Both the position numbers and the translations under genes were made by a program. Under the pieces are notes generated by a model. That model was not told the DNA's origin, did not search any database, and was given only the letters and a program-made list of their open reading frames with translations. 11,170 bases of DNA. Origin: Bacteroidota bacterium. Lineage in GTDB: Bacteria > Bacteroidota > Bacteroidia > Chitinophagales > Saprospiraceae. The stretch lies in contig JAJRQS010000396.1 in the NCBI GenBank assembly GCA_024280135.1, positions 1 through 11,170 on the forward strand. The letters are read 5' to 3'. Shown here in pieces: positions 1 to 8,099 of the stretch. Each line of letters starts with the position of its first letter. Within the stretch, counting starts at the first letter, position 1.

Positions 1-3000
1 ACTTTGAAGGAAAATATTCCCTTAATGTCCCCACATCCGCTACAGCTATCGAAATTAGCTATACTGGATTTACTACACAGACGATACCTTTGGGTGCGTC
101 TAATATTGTTGATGTAGTCCTTGCAGAAGGAATACAATTGACGGATATCGTTGTGACGGCCTTGGGTGTCAAACGAGATAAGAAGACTCTTGGCTATGCT
201 ACAGAGGAAGTATCTGGAGATGAAGTGACTAAAGTTAAGGACATTAACTTTATTAACTCACTTTCTGGAAAGGTCTCTGGTATGGACATTAAAAGAAGTT
301 CTACATTGGGTGGGTCCTCAAACGTAGTCATACGTGGGTCAACCTCCTTGATGAATAACAACCAAGCACTTTTTGTAGTGAATGGAACGCCTATCACAAA
401 CCAAACAGGTACCAGTTCAAGTCAAAATACTGGACGTGGGGGTTATGATTATGGTAACGCAGCAATGGATATAAATCCTGAAGACATTGAAACTATTACT
501 GTTTTGAAAGGTGCTGCAGCCTCTGCACTTTATGGATCACGTGCTGCAAACGGCGTGATATTGATTACCACAAAAAAAGGTAAGTCCAGAAAAGGAATTG
601 GGGTTACATTTTCTTCTGGTGTTACAACTGGAAGCGTAGATAAATCTACCATGCCTAGATATCAAAAAGAGTATGGAGAAGGTTATACTATACACAGAGG
701 GTGGTATGGTAATGGCATAGGACTTGACTCTTTTGATTTTGGTAATGGTCTAATTCCAGTTACACCTACTTATGAGGATGGATCTTATGGACAAAAATTC
801 GATCCAAACTTACAAGTTGCAGACTGGCGTTCTTTTTATAAAGAAACTGGTTCATACGGAAAAACATTTCCTTTTGTGGCAGCTGAAAATGATGCGACGA
901 CTTTTTATGAAACTTCTCTAGCCTTAAATAATTCTGTATCTTTCGAAGGCGGTAATGATGACGGGAATTTTAGAGTAAGTTATACAAATTTCAACCAGAA
1001 AGGTATTGTTCCTAATAGCCAGATTAAGCGTAATACTATCACATTTGGTGGAGATTACAACTTATCGAAGAAGTTTACAGTAGGTACTAGTGCTAGTGTA
1101 ATCATCACAGATGGTCAAGGTAGATATGGTACAGGATATGACTCTCGAAACGTAAACCAGTCATTTAGACAGTGGTATAACGTAGGAGTTGACATGACAG
1201 ATTTGAAGAAGTTTTATGAAGCAACGGAAAAGAATATTTCATGGAATCCAAAAGGAGTTAGTGAACCTAGTAAGGCAACAAACCCGAACTATTTTGACAA
1301 CTACTACTGGACAGCATATCAAAACTATCAAACTGATAACAGGACTAGAACATTAGGAAATGTTGAGTTGAAGTATAAGCTTACGGATTGGTTGAATATC
1401 ACAGGACGTGTTGCAACGGATAGATTTAGCGAAATTCGTGAAGAACGAATTGCAGTATCTTCAGTTGATGTTCCAATGTACAGCCGTTTTAACAAAGATT
1501 ACAATGAGAACAATCTTGATTTATTTAGTAGTTTCACAAAGTATTTTGGAGACGAAACATATAGTGTAGGTGGCTTAATTGGTTTTAATGCTAGACGTAG
1601 AAATATTTCAACTATTTTAGCAGCCACAAATGGTGGTCTTGTTACTCCTGGTGTGTATGCACTTAGCAATTCTAAAGATGGTATTGAAGCACCTACAGAA
1701 GGTCTAACTACGATTGGCCAAAGAGGCTACTATGGGCAGTTAAATTTTGGCTATAACAACATGATCTATCTTGATATCACGGGCCGAAATGATGTAACAT
1801 CAACATTACCGAAAGGCAATAATAGTTACTTCTATCCTTCTACCTCTTTAAGTTGGATTTTCTCAGAGAATGTCAGTTCTGATTTTCTAACTTTTGGTAA
1901 ATTAAGATTGAACTATGCTGAAGTAGGAAATGATGCACGAGCATTATCTATCCTTAACACATACGTACCTGGAACTCCATTTAATGGAGAGGCTACAGCT
2001 TCTATAAGCCGTACCAGGAATAATGCAGAACTTGTTCCTGAAAGAACAAAAAGTTACGAAATTGGAATAGATGCAAAATTCCTCAAAAACAGAGTCGGAT
2101 TTTCTGTTTCTACTTACAAAGCAAATACATATGATCAATTAATTCCTTTACAGACTTCTGCTGTTACTGGAGCAACTTTCCAATGGAAAAATGCAGGTAA
2201 TATTGAGAATAAAGGAATTGAATTATTGTTAAACTTCGCACCTATCGCTAAAAGTAATTTTAGTTGGGATGTTGATGTTACTTGGGCAAAAAACCAAAAT
2301 AAGGTTATTGAATTATTGGGTGACCAAGATAACATTCTACTTGCTAGTCTCCAAGGCGGCGTAACTATAAATGCAACTAAAGGTGAACCGTATGGTGCTA
2401 TAAAAGGTACTAACTTTGTTTTCCATGATGGGAAAAAAATAGTAAAGCCAATGCCTGCTTCAATTGATGGTGGAACTTCTATGCGCTACGTTAAGTCAAA
2501 TACACCAGAAGTTATTGGAAATGTAAATCCAGATTGGAAAGGTGGTATCACCAACAGATTACGTTACAAATCATTATCTATGAGCTTCTTAATTGATGTA
2601 CAAAAAGGAGGAGATTTCTTTTCTTTGGATACATGGTACGGATATGGAACAGGCTTATATGATATTACAGCTGGTAATAATAAAAATGGTAAACCTAAAC
2701 GTGATCTTCCTTCTGCTGGCGGTGGTATCTTTGACGATAATACTGTTATAAAGACAGGAGTGGATGAAGATGGTAATTCTATTTCTGATGGCACAGTAAA
2801 CAATGCTGCCCTATTTGCTAGTGATTATAGATCAGCAGTCGGTTGGGTACTTGCTCCAAATGCATACCATATTTATGATGCTTCTTATGTTAAGTTGCGT
2901 GAGGCTTCACTTACATGGTCTTTACCTAAGTCTATTTTAGGCAATATGCCTGTAGGAGGAATTGATCTTTCTTTTGTAGGTAGAAACTTGTGGATCATAA

Positions 3001-3122
3001 GTAAGAATACACCATACTCAGATCCTGAAGCTGGTTTAAGCGCAGGAAATATTCAAGGCTACCAGTCTGGAGTATATCCTACCGTTAAAGAATATGGTGT
3101 TAATCTAAAAGTAAAATTCTAA
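1..3122 (+). CDS. SusC/RagA-like TonB-dependent outer-membrane receptor (5' partial)
   Basis: This is an outer-membrane beta-barrel that imports a nutrient, using energy passed on by TonB, together with the SusD-like protein encoded just downstream. The frame is open to the left edge (first full codon at position 3), so the true start is outside the window. The TTG at position 90 is internal, because the codons before it encode the end of a carboxypeptidase-regulatory-like domain (EISYTGFTTQTIPLG). About 1039 residues are visible. The missing part should be the signal peptide and the first half of that N-terminal domain. Counting from the codon at 90, a TonB-box-like stretch (LTDIVVTALG) lies at residues 17-26. 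The plug follows, with NSLSGKVSGMDI near 56-67 and the SusC hallmark VLKGAAASALYGSRAANGV at about 138-156. The remainder is a barrel ending in a phenylalanine (NLKVKF), as expected for BAM-inserted proteins. The substrate cannot be read from sequence; no glycoside hydrolase, sulfatase or lyase gene is present nearby. Confidence 0.95.
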   Translation, partial: FEGKYSLNVPTSATAIEISYTGFTTQTIPLGASNIVDVVLAEGIQLTDIVVTALGVKRDKKTLGYATEEVSGDEVTKVKDINFINSLSGKVSGMDIKRSSTLGGSSNVVIRGSTSLMNNNQALFVVNGTPITNQTGTSSSQNTGRGGYDYGNAAMDINPEDIETITVLKGAAASALYGSRAANGVILITTKKGKSRKGIGVTFSSGVTTGSVDKSTMPRYQKEYGEGYTIHRGWYGNGIGLDSFDFGNGLIPVTPTYEDGSYGQKFDPNLQVADWRSFYKETGSYGKTFPFVAAENDATTFYETSLALNNSVSFEGGNDDGNFRVSYTNFNQKGIVPNSQIKRNTITFGGDYNLSKKFTVGTSASVIITDGQGRYGTGYDSRNVNQSFRQWYNVGVDMTDLKKFYEATEKNISWNPKGVSEPSKATNPNYFDNYYWTAYQNYQTDNRTRTLGNVELKYKLTDWLNITGRVATDRFSEIREERIAVSSVDVPMYSRFNKDYNENNLDLFSSFTKYFGDETYSVGGLIGFNARRRNISTILAATNGGLVTPGVYALSNSKDGIEAPTEGLTTIGQRGYYGQLNFGYNNMIYLDITGRNDVTSTLPKGNNSYFYPSTSLSWIFSENVSSDFLTFGKLRLNYAEVGNDARALSILNTYVPGTPFNGEATASISRTRNNAELVPERTKSYEIGIDAKFLKNRVGFSVSTYKANTYDQLIPLQTSAVTGATFQWKNAGNIENKGIELLLNFAPIAKSNFSWDVDVTWAKNQNKVIELLGDQDNILLASLQGGVTINATKGEPYGAIKGTNFVFHDGKKIVKPMPASIDGGTSMRYVKSNTPEVIGNVNPDWKGGITNRLRYKSLSMSFLIDVQKGGDFFSLDTWYGYGTGLYDITAGNNKNGKPKRDLPSAGGGIFDDNTVIKTGVDEDGNSISDGTVNNAALFASDYRSAVGWVLAPNAYHIYDASYVKLREASLTWSLPKSILGNMPVGGIDLSFVGRNLWIISKNTPYSDPEAGLSAGNIQGYQSGVYPTVKEYGVNLKVKF

Positions 3123-3125
3123 ACG

Positions 3126-4559
3126 ATGAAAATGAAAAATTTAATAATCATTCTAGCGGCTATCGCCGTTGTTGGCTTAAGTGCCTGTAAGGATCTTACA
3201 GAACTTAATGTAGACAAAAAAAGACCCTCTATTGTTAGTTCTGCTTCATTAATCTCAAATGCTCAAAAGGTATTAGTAGATCGAATGACAAGCACAAATG
3301 TTAACAATAACTCTTTCCGCTTATGGGCTGAGTTTTGGGCTCAAACACAATACCCTGATGAATCTAATTTCGAACTTACTGAAAGAAACATCAATGGTCG
3401 ATTGTGGAACACTCTGTACGTCAATGTAATTGGTAATCTTAGAGAAGCTAAGCGAATCAATTCGACAGAACCTGGCACGGACACAGAAAAAGCTGCTCAA
3501 GCAGCTATTGCTGATGTTTTAGAGGTGTACGCTTGGCATATATTAGTTGATGTATTTGGCTCTGCTCCATATACAGCTGCTTTTTCTGAGGAATTAACTC
3601 CAAAGTATGATACCGGTGATTTTATTTATGGCGAAATTTCTAAACAATTAGATAATGCTATTGCCAATTTAGGTAATGATAGTGGTCTTGGAACTGCTGA
3701 TCTGATTTATGGTGGTGATTCTGCTGCTTGGAAAAGATTTGCCAATTCCTTAAAGTTACGTATGGGTATTAGATTAGCTGATGGAGCAAACGTTTCAGAA
3801 GGACAGAGAATGGTTGAAGAAGCTTTTGCTTCTGGAGTCATTCTTTCTAATGACCAAAACGTCAACTTTAACTACTTGTCTTCTCCACCGAATACAAATC
3901 CATTATGGGTTGATTTGGTACAAAGTGGAAGAAATGACTTTGTTGGTTCTAATACGCTTATTGATTATATGAACAACTTGAATGACCCTCGTATTGGTAA
4001 ATATTTTGAGGATAATTTAGGTGCAGGTGTATATGAAGGTGGAGTTTTTGGATCAGGAAATTCTTTTGCTGGATTTTCTCATGTTTCTCCGACTATCAAA
4101 GATCCTGAATTTCCAGGCAGTCTTTTTAATGCTGCTGAAGTTCACTTTTTATTAGCAGATGCTGCAGAAAGAGGATTTAACGTAGCTGGAAATGCTGAAG
4201 CACATTATAATATGGGTGTAACAGCTTCTTTTCTAGAATGGGGTCTTGATGAGGCTGCTGCAACTACATACTTAGGTACTAGTGATGTAGCTTATTCCTC
4301 TGCTCCTGGTACTTGGAAAGAAAAGATAGCTATGCAAAAATGGTTAGCTTTATATAATAGAGGCTTTGAAGCATGGTCAACGTATAGACTTTATGATGCA
4401 CCTGTTATGAATGTAGCTGCGGATGCAGAAATGACACCTCCTTCAAGATGGATATTCCCTAATACAGAGTATTCATTAAATGAAGTGAATTTAAAAGCTG
4501 CTGCTGCAACTTTAGGTGGAGATTCTCCGACTACTAAAGTATTTTGGGATAAACAGTAA
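3126..4559 (+). CDS. SusD/RagB-like nutrient-binding outer-membrane lipoprotein
   Basis: This is the surface lipoprotein that caps the SusC barrel and captures substrate. The signal peptide ends in a lipobox, GLSAC, with the lipidated cysteine at residue 21. The 477-residue length and sequence fit the SusD-like branch usually named 'SusD/RagB family nutrient-binding outer membrane lipoprotein' (I believe the SusD-like_2 group). Supporting stretches are RLWAEFWAQTQYPDESNFE (65-83), the helix around LVDVFGSAPY (140-149), YGGDSAAWKRFANSLKLRMG (195-214), the IAMQKWLALYNRGFEAW region (401-417) and RWIFPNTEYSLN (441-452). The start at 3126 is 3 nt after the SusC stop; an in-frame ATG at 3132 is an equally plausible start. 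No clear Shine-Dalgarno is present, which is normal for the phylum. The tight spacing and the terminator after the gene show a two-gene operon with SusC. Ligand class is not predictable. Confidence 0.95.
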   Translation: MKMKNLIIILAAIAVVGLSACKDLTELNVDKKRPSIVSSASLISNAQKVLVDRMTSTNVNNNSFRLWAEFWAQTQYPDESNFELTERNINGRLWNTLYVNVIGNLREAKRINSTEPGTDTEKAAQAAIADVLEVYAWHILVDVFGSAPYTAAFSEELTPKYDTGDFIYGEISKQLDNAIANLGNDSGLGTADLIYGGDSAAWKRFANSLKLRMGIRLADGANVSEGQRMVEEAFASGVILSNDQNVNFNYLSSPPNTNPLWVDLVQSGRNDFVGSNTLIDYMNNLNDPRIGKYFEDNLGAGVYEGGVFGSGNSFAGFSHVSPTIKDPEFPGSLFNAAEVHFLLADAAERGFNVAGNAEAHYNMGVTASFLEWGLDEAAATTYLGTSDVAYSSAPGTWKEKIAMQKWLALYNRGFEAWSTYRLYDAPVMNVAADAEMTPPSRWIFPNTEYSLNEVNLKAAAATLGGDSPTTKVFWDKQ

Positions 4560-4582
4560 TTCCTAAATTAAATACTTCTTAT

Positions 4583-4621
4583 AACTGCCCTGTGTTTTTT
4601 TTAAACACAGGGCAGTTTTTT
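4583..4621 (+). terminator. Rho-independent terminator of the SusC-SusD operon
   Basis: A perfect 15-bp stem is seen, with arms at 4583-4597 (AACTGCCCTGTGTTT) and 4603-4617, around a five-T loop, followed by a T run ending at 4621. It begins 23 nt after the SusD-like stop codon. It should end transcription there, so the DUF3179 gene downstream probably has its own promoter. Confidence 0.92.
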
Positions 4622-4657
4622 GTCCCCTATGAGACAATATCCTAATAGCAAAAGACT

Positions 4658-4665
4658 TATCTTTG
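4658..4665 (+). promoter_or_regulatory. Candidate Bacteroidota -7 promoter element
   Basis: The octamer TATCTTTG matches the Bacteroidota -7 consensus TAnnTTTG exactly. It lies 26 nt upstream of the DUF3179 gene's ATG and downstream of the SusCD terminator, which is where a promoter is needed. No TTG is present at the expected -33 distance; the nearest, at 4620-4622, is too far away. The call therefore rests on one half of the promoter plus position. Confidence 0.5.
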
Positions 4666-4691
4666 AATTATCAATGTAAAAAGAAATAGTT

Positions 4692-5699
4692 ATGAAACCA
4701 TTACTTTTACTCTTTGCGGTCGCTCTTTTTTATTCTTGTACAAAAGAATCACCAACTATAGCAGGAACTAACACAACTAAACCATTAACTGAAAGCAACT
4801 GGAACATACCACAGAGTCAATTAATCGGGGAATTAAAACCATTTCCAATTATTAACAACCCGACCTACAGTACAGTCACTCAAAATATATGCAGAGACAC
4901 AAATAGTAGAGTTGTTTTATATCAATCTAATAACCAAATTTATGCTTTTCCAAATGACGAATTATACATCGAAGCGGTTAATGATATTATTAATAATCTA
5001 CCTATCTCTATCACCTACTGCCCGATTACAAAAAGTGCAATCGGCATTAATAGACTAAATGGAGATGACACATTGATCATTACGGCTTCTGGTTATCTCT
5101 ATAAAGAAAATATGGTACCAATGGATGTTAATAGTCAAGTATTATGGTCACAAATGACACAAGAACCTATTAAAGGCGAGCTTCATTCTATAAATAACAT
5201 CCCTATAGTCGAAGTAGATTGGAAGGAAGTTGTTGCATGCTTTCCAGATGCCAAAGTCTTTACTGCGGATTCTGTTTCCGAATGTAAACATTTACCCATA
5301 ACTGAAGATTCTTACATTGAACTAAACACAAATAACCAAATCAACCCTAAAACAAGATACTATGGGGTTGTTCTACCAAAACAACGTGTTGCATTGTACA
5401 GTTATACTCATTTTTCTAAAAATTGGGAGATAGCTCCAATCTGGATAAACAAACAAGCTTTCGTAATTGGTAATAAAACAAAAAAAACTATTGTTGCTTA
5501 TTACTCTAAATATAAATTTGAACCCCTTCAAAATGAATATCCTATTGTAATGAAGGATGAAACAAACAGTTATTGGAATATTTTTGGAGAAGCCGTTTCT
5601 GGTCCAAGACTAGGACAAAAGCTCACACAACCGTTGGCTTATGTAGCTAGAGGACAAGCTTGGCTAGATTTATTTCAAGACGTTCAATTAAAAAATTAA
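4692..5699 (+). CDS. Divergent DUF3179-domain lipoprotein
   Basis: This is a predicted lipoprotein with signal peptide and lipobox FYSC (cysteine at residue 16). The body resembles DUF3179, a family of unknown function. Matching stretches are a region of the form 'AVNDIINNLPISITYCP' (95-111), SGYLYKENMVPMD (133-145), QVLWSQMTQEPIKGEL (149-164), VDWKEVVACFPDAKVF (175-190) and near the end YWNIFGEAVSGPRLGQKLT (294-312). From memory, typical members carry WHEIVND and YCPLC in the first region and a WFAW-like motif at the end. Here these read YIEAVND, YCPIT and ARGQAW, so a conserved His, the second Cys of the CxxC and part of the terminal aromatic motif are replaced. The fold assignment is good but any metal- or redox-dependent activity may be lost. 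The start is fixed by an in-frame TAA at 4677-4679. A terminator precedes the gene and its stop overlaps the stop of the convergent gene, so it is probably monocistronic. Confidence 0.85.
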   Translation: MKPLLLLFAVALFYSCTKESPTIAGTNTTKPLTESNWNIPQSQLIGELKPFPIINNPTYSTVTQNICRDTNSRVVLYQSNNQIYAFPNDELYIEAVNDIINNLPISITYCPITKSAIGINRLNGDDTLIITASGYLYKENMVPMDVNSQVLWSQMTQEPIKGELHSINNIPIVEVDWKEVVACFPDAKVFTADSVSECKHLPITEDSYIELNTNNQINPKTRYYGVVLPKQRVALYSYTHFSKNWEIAPIWINKQAFVIGNKTKKTIVAYYSKYKFEPLQNEYPIVMKDETNSYWNIFGEAVSGPRLGQKLTQPLAYVARGQAWLDLFQDVQLKN

Positions 5700-6136
5700 T
5701 ACCGAATCTCATACCCATATCCCCCTCCCTTATCTTTCGATATCTCTTTTTCTTTTGCCACTGTTGTATAGCTAATTTTCGTAATCACCTTAGCAGTATT
5801 TTTAATTTTTTGTTGGCTATTGCCCGCTAATCGAAAATGGATTTTTATACTTTTATTATGTTTTAGTTTCAGCCCTCGGGTCTTTTTAACATTGAATTTA
5901 AATTGCTTTACTAGACGAATGGCCTCTTCATCGCAGCCATGCCCAAGCCCGTGCAATACTTTTGCGCTGATGACCGTACCTGTCTCATTGACGATGTATT
6001 TTACGTGTACAGAGCCTTGTATTTTTTGTTCTAATGCTTCCTTGGGATAGACCAGATTTTCTTTGACATACTGACGCAACGCTTTTAATCCACCAGGATA
6101 AGTAGGCTGGTGGATAAAATTATTTTTTCGTTTCAT
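5696..6136 (-). CDS. Free-standing TonB C-terminal-domain protein without membrane anchor
   Basis: This 146-residue protein is mostly a TonB C-terminal domain (energy-transducer TonB fold). Evidence is PTYPGGLKALRQYVKENLVYP (11-31), the IQGSVHVKYIVNETGTV strand pair (39-55), the VLHGLGHGCDEEAIRLVKQF segment (60-79) and the terminal strand KSIKIHFRL (95-103). A normal TonB has an N-terminal membrane helix and a Pro-rich periplasmic linker; both are absent, and no signal peptide is visible. The start cannot be moved upstream, because an in-frame TGA lies nine bases before the ATG. The C-terminal tail (104-146) is basic and ends in an unusual GGGYGYEIRY. The gene begins 41 nt after the M64-like gene's stop on the same strand, so the two probably form an operon. 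The role is unknown; it could be a remnant or a soluble module that binds TonB-box-like or other partners. No terminator is seen after it. Confidence 0.8.
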   Translation of the reverse strand: MKRKNNFIHQPTYPGGLKALRQYVKENLVYPKEALEQKIQGSVHVKYIVNETGTVISAKVLHGLGHGCDEEAIRLVKQFKFNVKKTRGLKLKHNKSIKIHFRLAGNSQQKIKNTAKVITKISYTTVAKEKEISKDKGGGYGYEIRY

Positions 6137-6177
6137 GGCTGGTCATTTTATTTACCATTCTTCTAGCAGGAAGTAGT

Positions 6178-7959
6178 CTAATGGACACCCGCTTCGTATT
6201 TGCGGTAGGCCTTACGAACTTGATCTTGCAAATCTACTTCTATAACGGGTAATCCTTGTGGATGGGTTACAGTATTATGCTTAGAATTTGCCTTAAATGA
6301 CGTTTTTGTCGTTTCCTCAATAAAGTTGAATTTGCATTCTAATAAAGTCAAATCTTCTGAATAGGGCACTTGGACATATCTTTTTGCGCCCGCTAATAAT
6401 TTAATGGCATCTCCATCACCCGTATGATGTGCAAAAACGAGGTTGGGATCATGAATATTAATTTTGGAGATGACACTGTGATCCTTTCGGCACATATTTA
6501 ATTCCAATGCCCGTTTACTTGCCCAGTTTTTAGTCGGTACACCCATTCTTACTTTTTTAACGGAAGTTTGGACTTGCTTGCCCTTACGTGAAAACTCCAT
6601 CACAACCACTGGCTCGTACCCAAAAATATTATCTCTGTCTGTACCGGGTGCGATACTCGCTGTTCCTAAATCTGTCAGCTGCCGATAGTGGTCATTGATG
6701 ACACTACTACATGCTGTTTTAAAGTCACGAATAAGCGCATCTCCGTCGTCTTGCATGATGCAAAGCCCGCCTTTAGAGCGATAAAAGGTTCTATTATTGG
6801 CGTCAATAAATGGAGAACAATCATCTGTTCCATATCCATTCGCTTGTGCAAATTTAATACAAGCTGTATCTGAATCAAAATACACGTTTTCTTCTGCCAT
6901 ATACCAATTCACTCCTTGATAATTCTTTAATACAGAGCAGTTGCCCCGACCAACTCCAATCTGCTCATTGAACACCTCGCAGCCTTCTAGTGTCGAAAAC
7001 ATATTGGCACCCGAAGTCGGTTGATAACAAACACAGCCCATATACTCATCACTTAGGTTAAAAACAGCATGAGCCGTTTCATGTACTGCCGTTCCAATAT
7101 TATAGCTTTCTGAGGTAAATAAATTGCTAGATAAAAAAGTCAAATTCCCCATTAGATAAGCACCATCTTTAAAAGGTTGGCGGTGCAATAAGCCATAGGC
7201 ATCTATCCCATCCAAGCCTTTTCCCGTAAGGAAACTGGGAAAAATCTCTTTCCGCAAGGCGGCGTAGGCAATATCATGTCCATTGACTTCTTCAGTTGTA
7301 TAATAGAAAGCCCATTTGTCTTTATGCGGTTTTATCATATTATTCTTAAAATAACCTTCGTACACTAGATGCTCGACATCCTTAAAGTAACCCTTCCAGT
7401 CATTTCCAAAATCAATGTCTTTTAGAAAAGCAATATTAATCGACTGGGTCATAATCGTTGGGGTCGTGGAATACAACAATATTTTATCATTTGGCCAAGG
7501 AGAATCGCCTGCATCAAAGGTAGCAAATCGAGCTGATACTCCACCTTGTACGTTGGTAATGTGAAAAATATACTCTATATTCTTACCCGAACCAAAAGCT
7601 TTTTTGGGTGTATAAGATAAATCAACCTCATCTTTTGGATATTTGAAATCCCAAGTCTTTTGGTGTCCCCAAAGTCCTCTTGGTCGACGTTTTTTGGAAG
7701 GTATGCCTTGTTCATTGCGATAGAGGTCATATTCATAAACAAATAATTCTACTTTGGCTATTAAGGACTCATCCCAAGCATTAATTTTAAACGTTGTTCT
7801 TTCACTATTGGTTGGATGAATAGGACTATGATACCAGGCTTCAAAAACGGTTTCTGTGTCCTCGGTTGGAAGGGGAATTCTAGGTACTGCCTTTTTGTTA
7901 CAAGGTTGAATCCATAAAATGGATAGTAAAAATGGTATGAATAAAAGTTTCATCAGCAT
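6178..7959 (-). CDS. M64-like secreted zinc metallopeptidase
   Basis: This is a predicted exported zinc peptidase related to the M64 (IgA peptidase M64) family. The zinc motif HETAHAVFNLSDEY is at residues 293-306: HExxH with E294 as the catalytic base, followed by the LxDEY extension at the spacing seen in M64. Upstream, FKDVEHLVYEGYFKNNMIKP (192-211) followed by KDKWAFY resembles the segment before the M64 active site. Downstream, residues 399-429 (LCIMQDDGDAL, then a conserved-looking Cys and HYRQL) also match the family layout. An N-terminal beta-rich domain fills about 40-160. Eight cysteines fall within 309-417 (C309, C311, C327, C341, C367, C381, C400, C417), which suggests disulfides in an exported protein. 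The N-terminus is a hydrophobic signal with cysteine at residue 20 (IQPC), a poor lipobox because of the proline, so lipidation is uncertain. A second ATG at 7951-7953 is an equally good start. Substrate is unknown. Confidence 0.85.
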   Translation of the reverse strand: MLMKLLFIPFLLSILWIQPCNKKAVPRIPLPTEDTETVFEAWYHSPIHPTNSERTTFKINAWDESLIAKVELFVYEYDLYRNEQGIPSKKRRPRGLWGHQKTWDFKYPKDEVDLSYTPKKAFGSGKNIEYIFHITNVQGGVSARFATFDAGDSPWPNDKILLYSTTPTIMTQSINIAFLKDIDFGNDWKGYFKDVEHLVYEGYFKNNMIKPHKDKWAFYYTTEEVNGHDIAYAALRKEIFPSFLTGKGLDGIDAYGLLHRQPFKDGAYLMGNLTFLSSNLFTSESYNIGTAVHETAHAVFNLSDEYMGCVCYQPTSGANMFSTLEGCEVFNEQIGVGRGNCSVLKNYQGVNWYMAEENVYFDSDTACIKFAQANGYGTDDCSPFIDANNRTFYRSKGGLCIMQDDGDALIRDFKTACSSVINDHYRQLTDLGTASIAPGTDRDNIFGYEPVVVMEFSRKGKQVQTSVKKVRMGVPTKNWASKRALELNMCRKDHSVISKINIHDPNLVFAHHTGDGDAIKLLAGAKRYVQVPYSEDLTLLECKFNFIEETTKTSFKANSKHNTVTHPQGLPVIEVDLQDQVRKAYRKYEAGVH

Positions 7960-8032
7960 ACGATTTCAAAAAGACGTGAATAAAAGGGGCAAAAAAGGAC
8001 TCCAAAGCTGCCCATATATAGGCTAAACGCAC

Positions 8033-8099
8033 AGGATAGCATCCTATTGCTAGATACATAGTCGCCAAAATAGCAATATATCCTGAAATTTCAAGGATA
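8033..8099. repeat. Cluster of short inverted repeats in the divergent intergenic region
   Basis: The 217-bp region between the divergent M64-like and beta-sandwich lipoprotein genes holds two imperfect palindromes built on GGAT/ATCC. AGGAT-AGC-ATCCT lies at 8033-8045. TATCC, the perfect palindrome TGAAATTTCA, an extra A and GGATA lie at 8079-8099. They could be operator sites or RNA hairpins. There is no T tract, so they are not terminators. No TAnnTTTG promoter element was found on either strand here; CAGCTTTG on the minus strand (8003-8010) is the nearest match upstream of the protease. Confidence 0.35.

Noticed and set aside
90..92. TTG as the start codon of the SusC-like gene
   Set aside because: The same frame is open to the left edge, and the codons before 90 encode the end of the expected N-terminal regulatory-like domain. 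The gene is 5' partial.
2564..2803. Minus-strand frames inside the SusC-like gene (also 194-397, 1944-2138, 2135-2335)
   Set aside because: They lie entirely within a strongly supported receptor gene on the other strand and show no domain, signal peptide or spacing that would support a gene.
4620..4622. TTG as the -33 element paired with the TATCTTTG at 4658
   Set aside because: The spacing of about 35 nt is well beyond that of known Bacteroidota promoters, and the TTG belongs to the terminator T run.
5820..6050. Plus-strand 76-codon frame opposite the TonB C-terminal-domain gene
   Set aside because: The minus-strand frame carries clear TonB_C motifs; the plus-strand product is an antisense shadow with no signal or domain.
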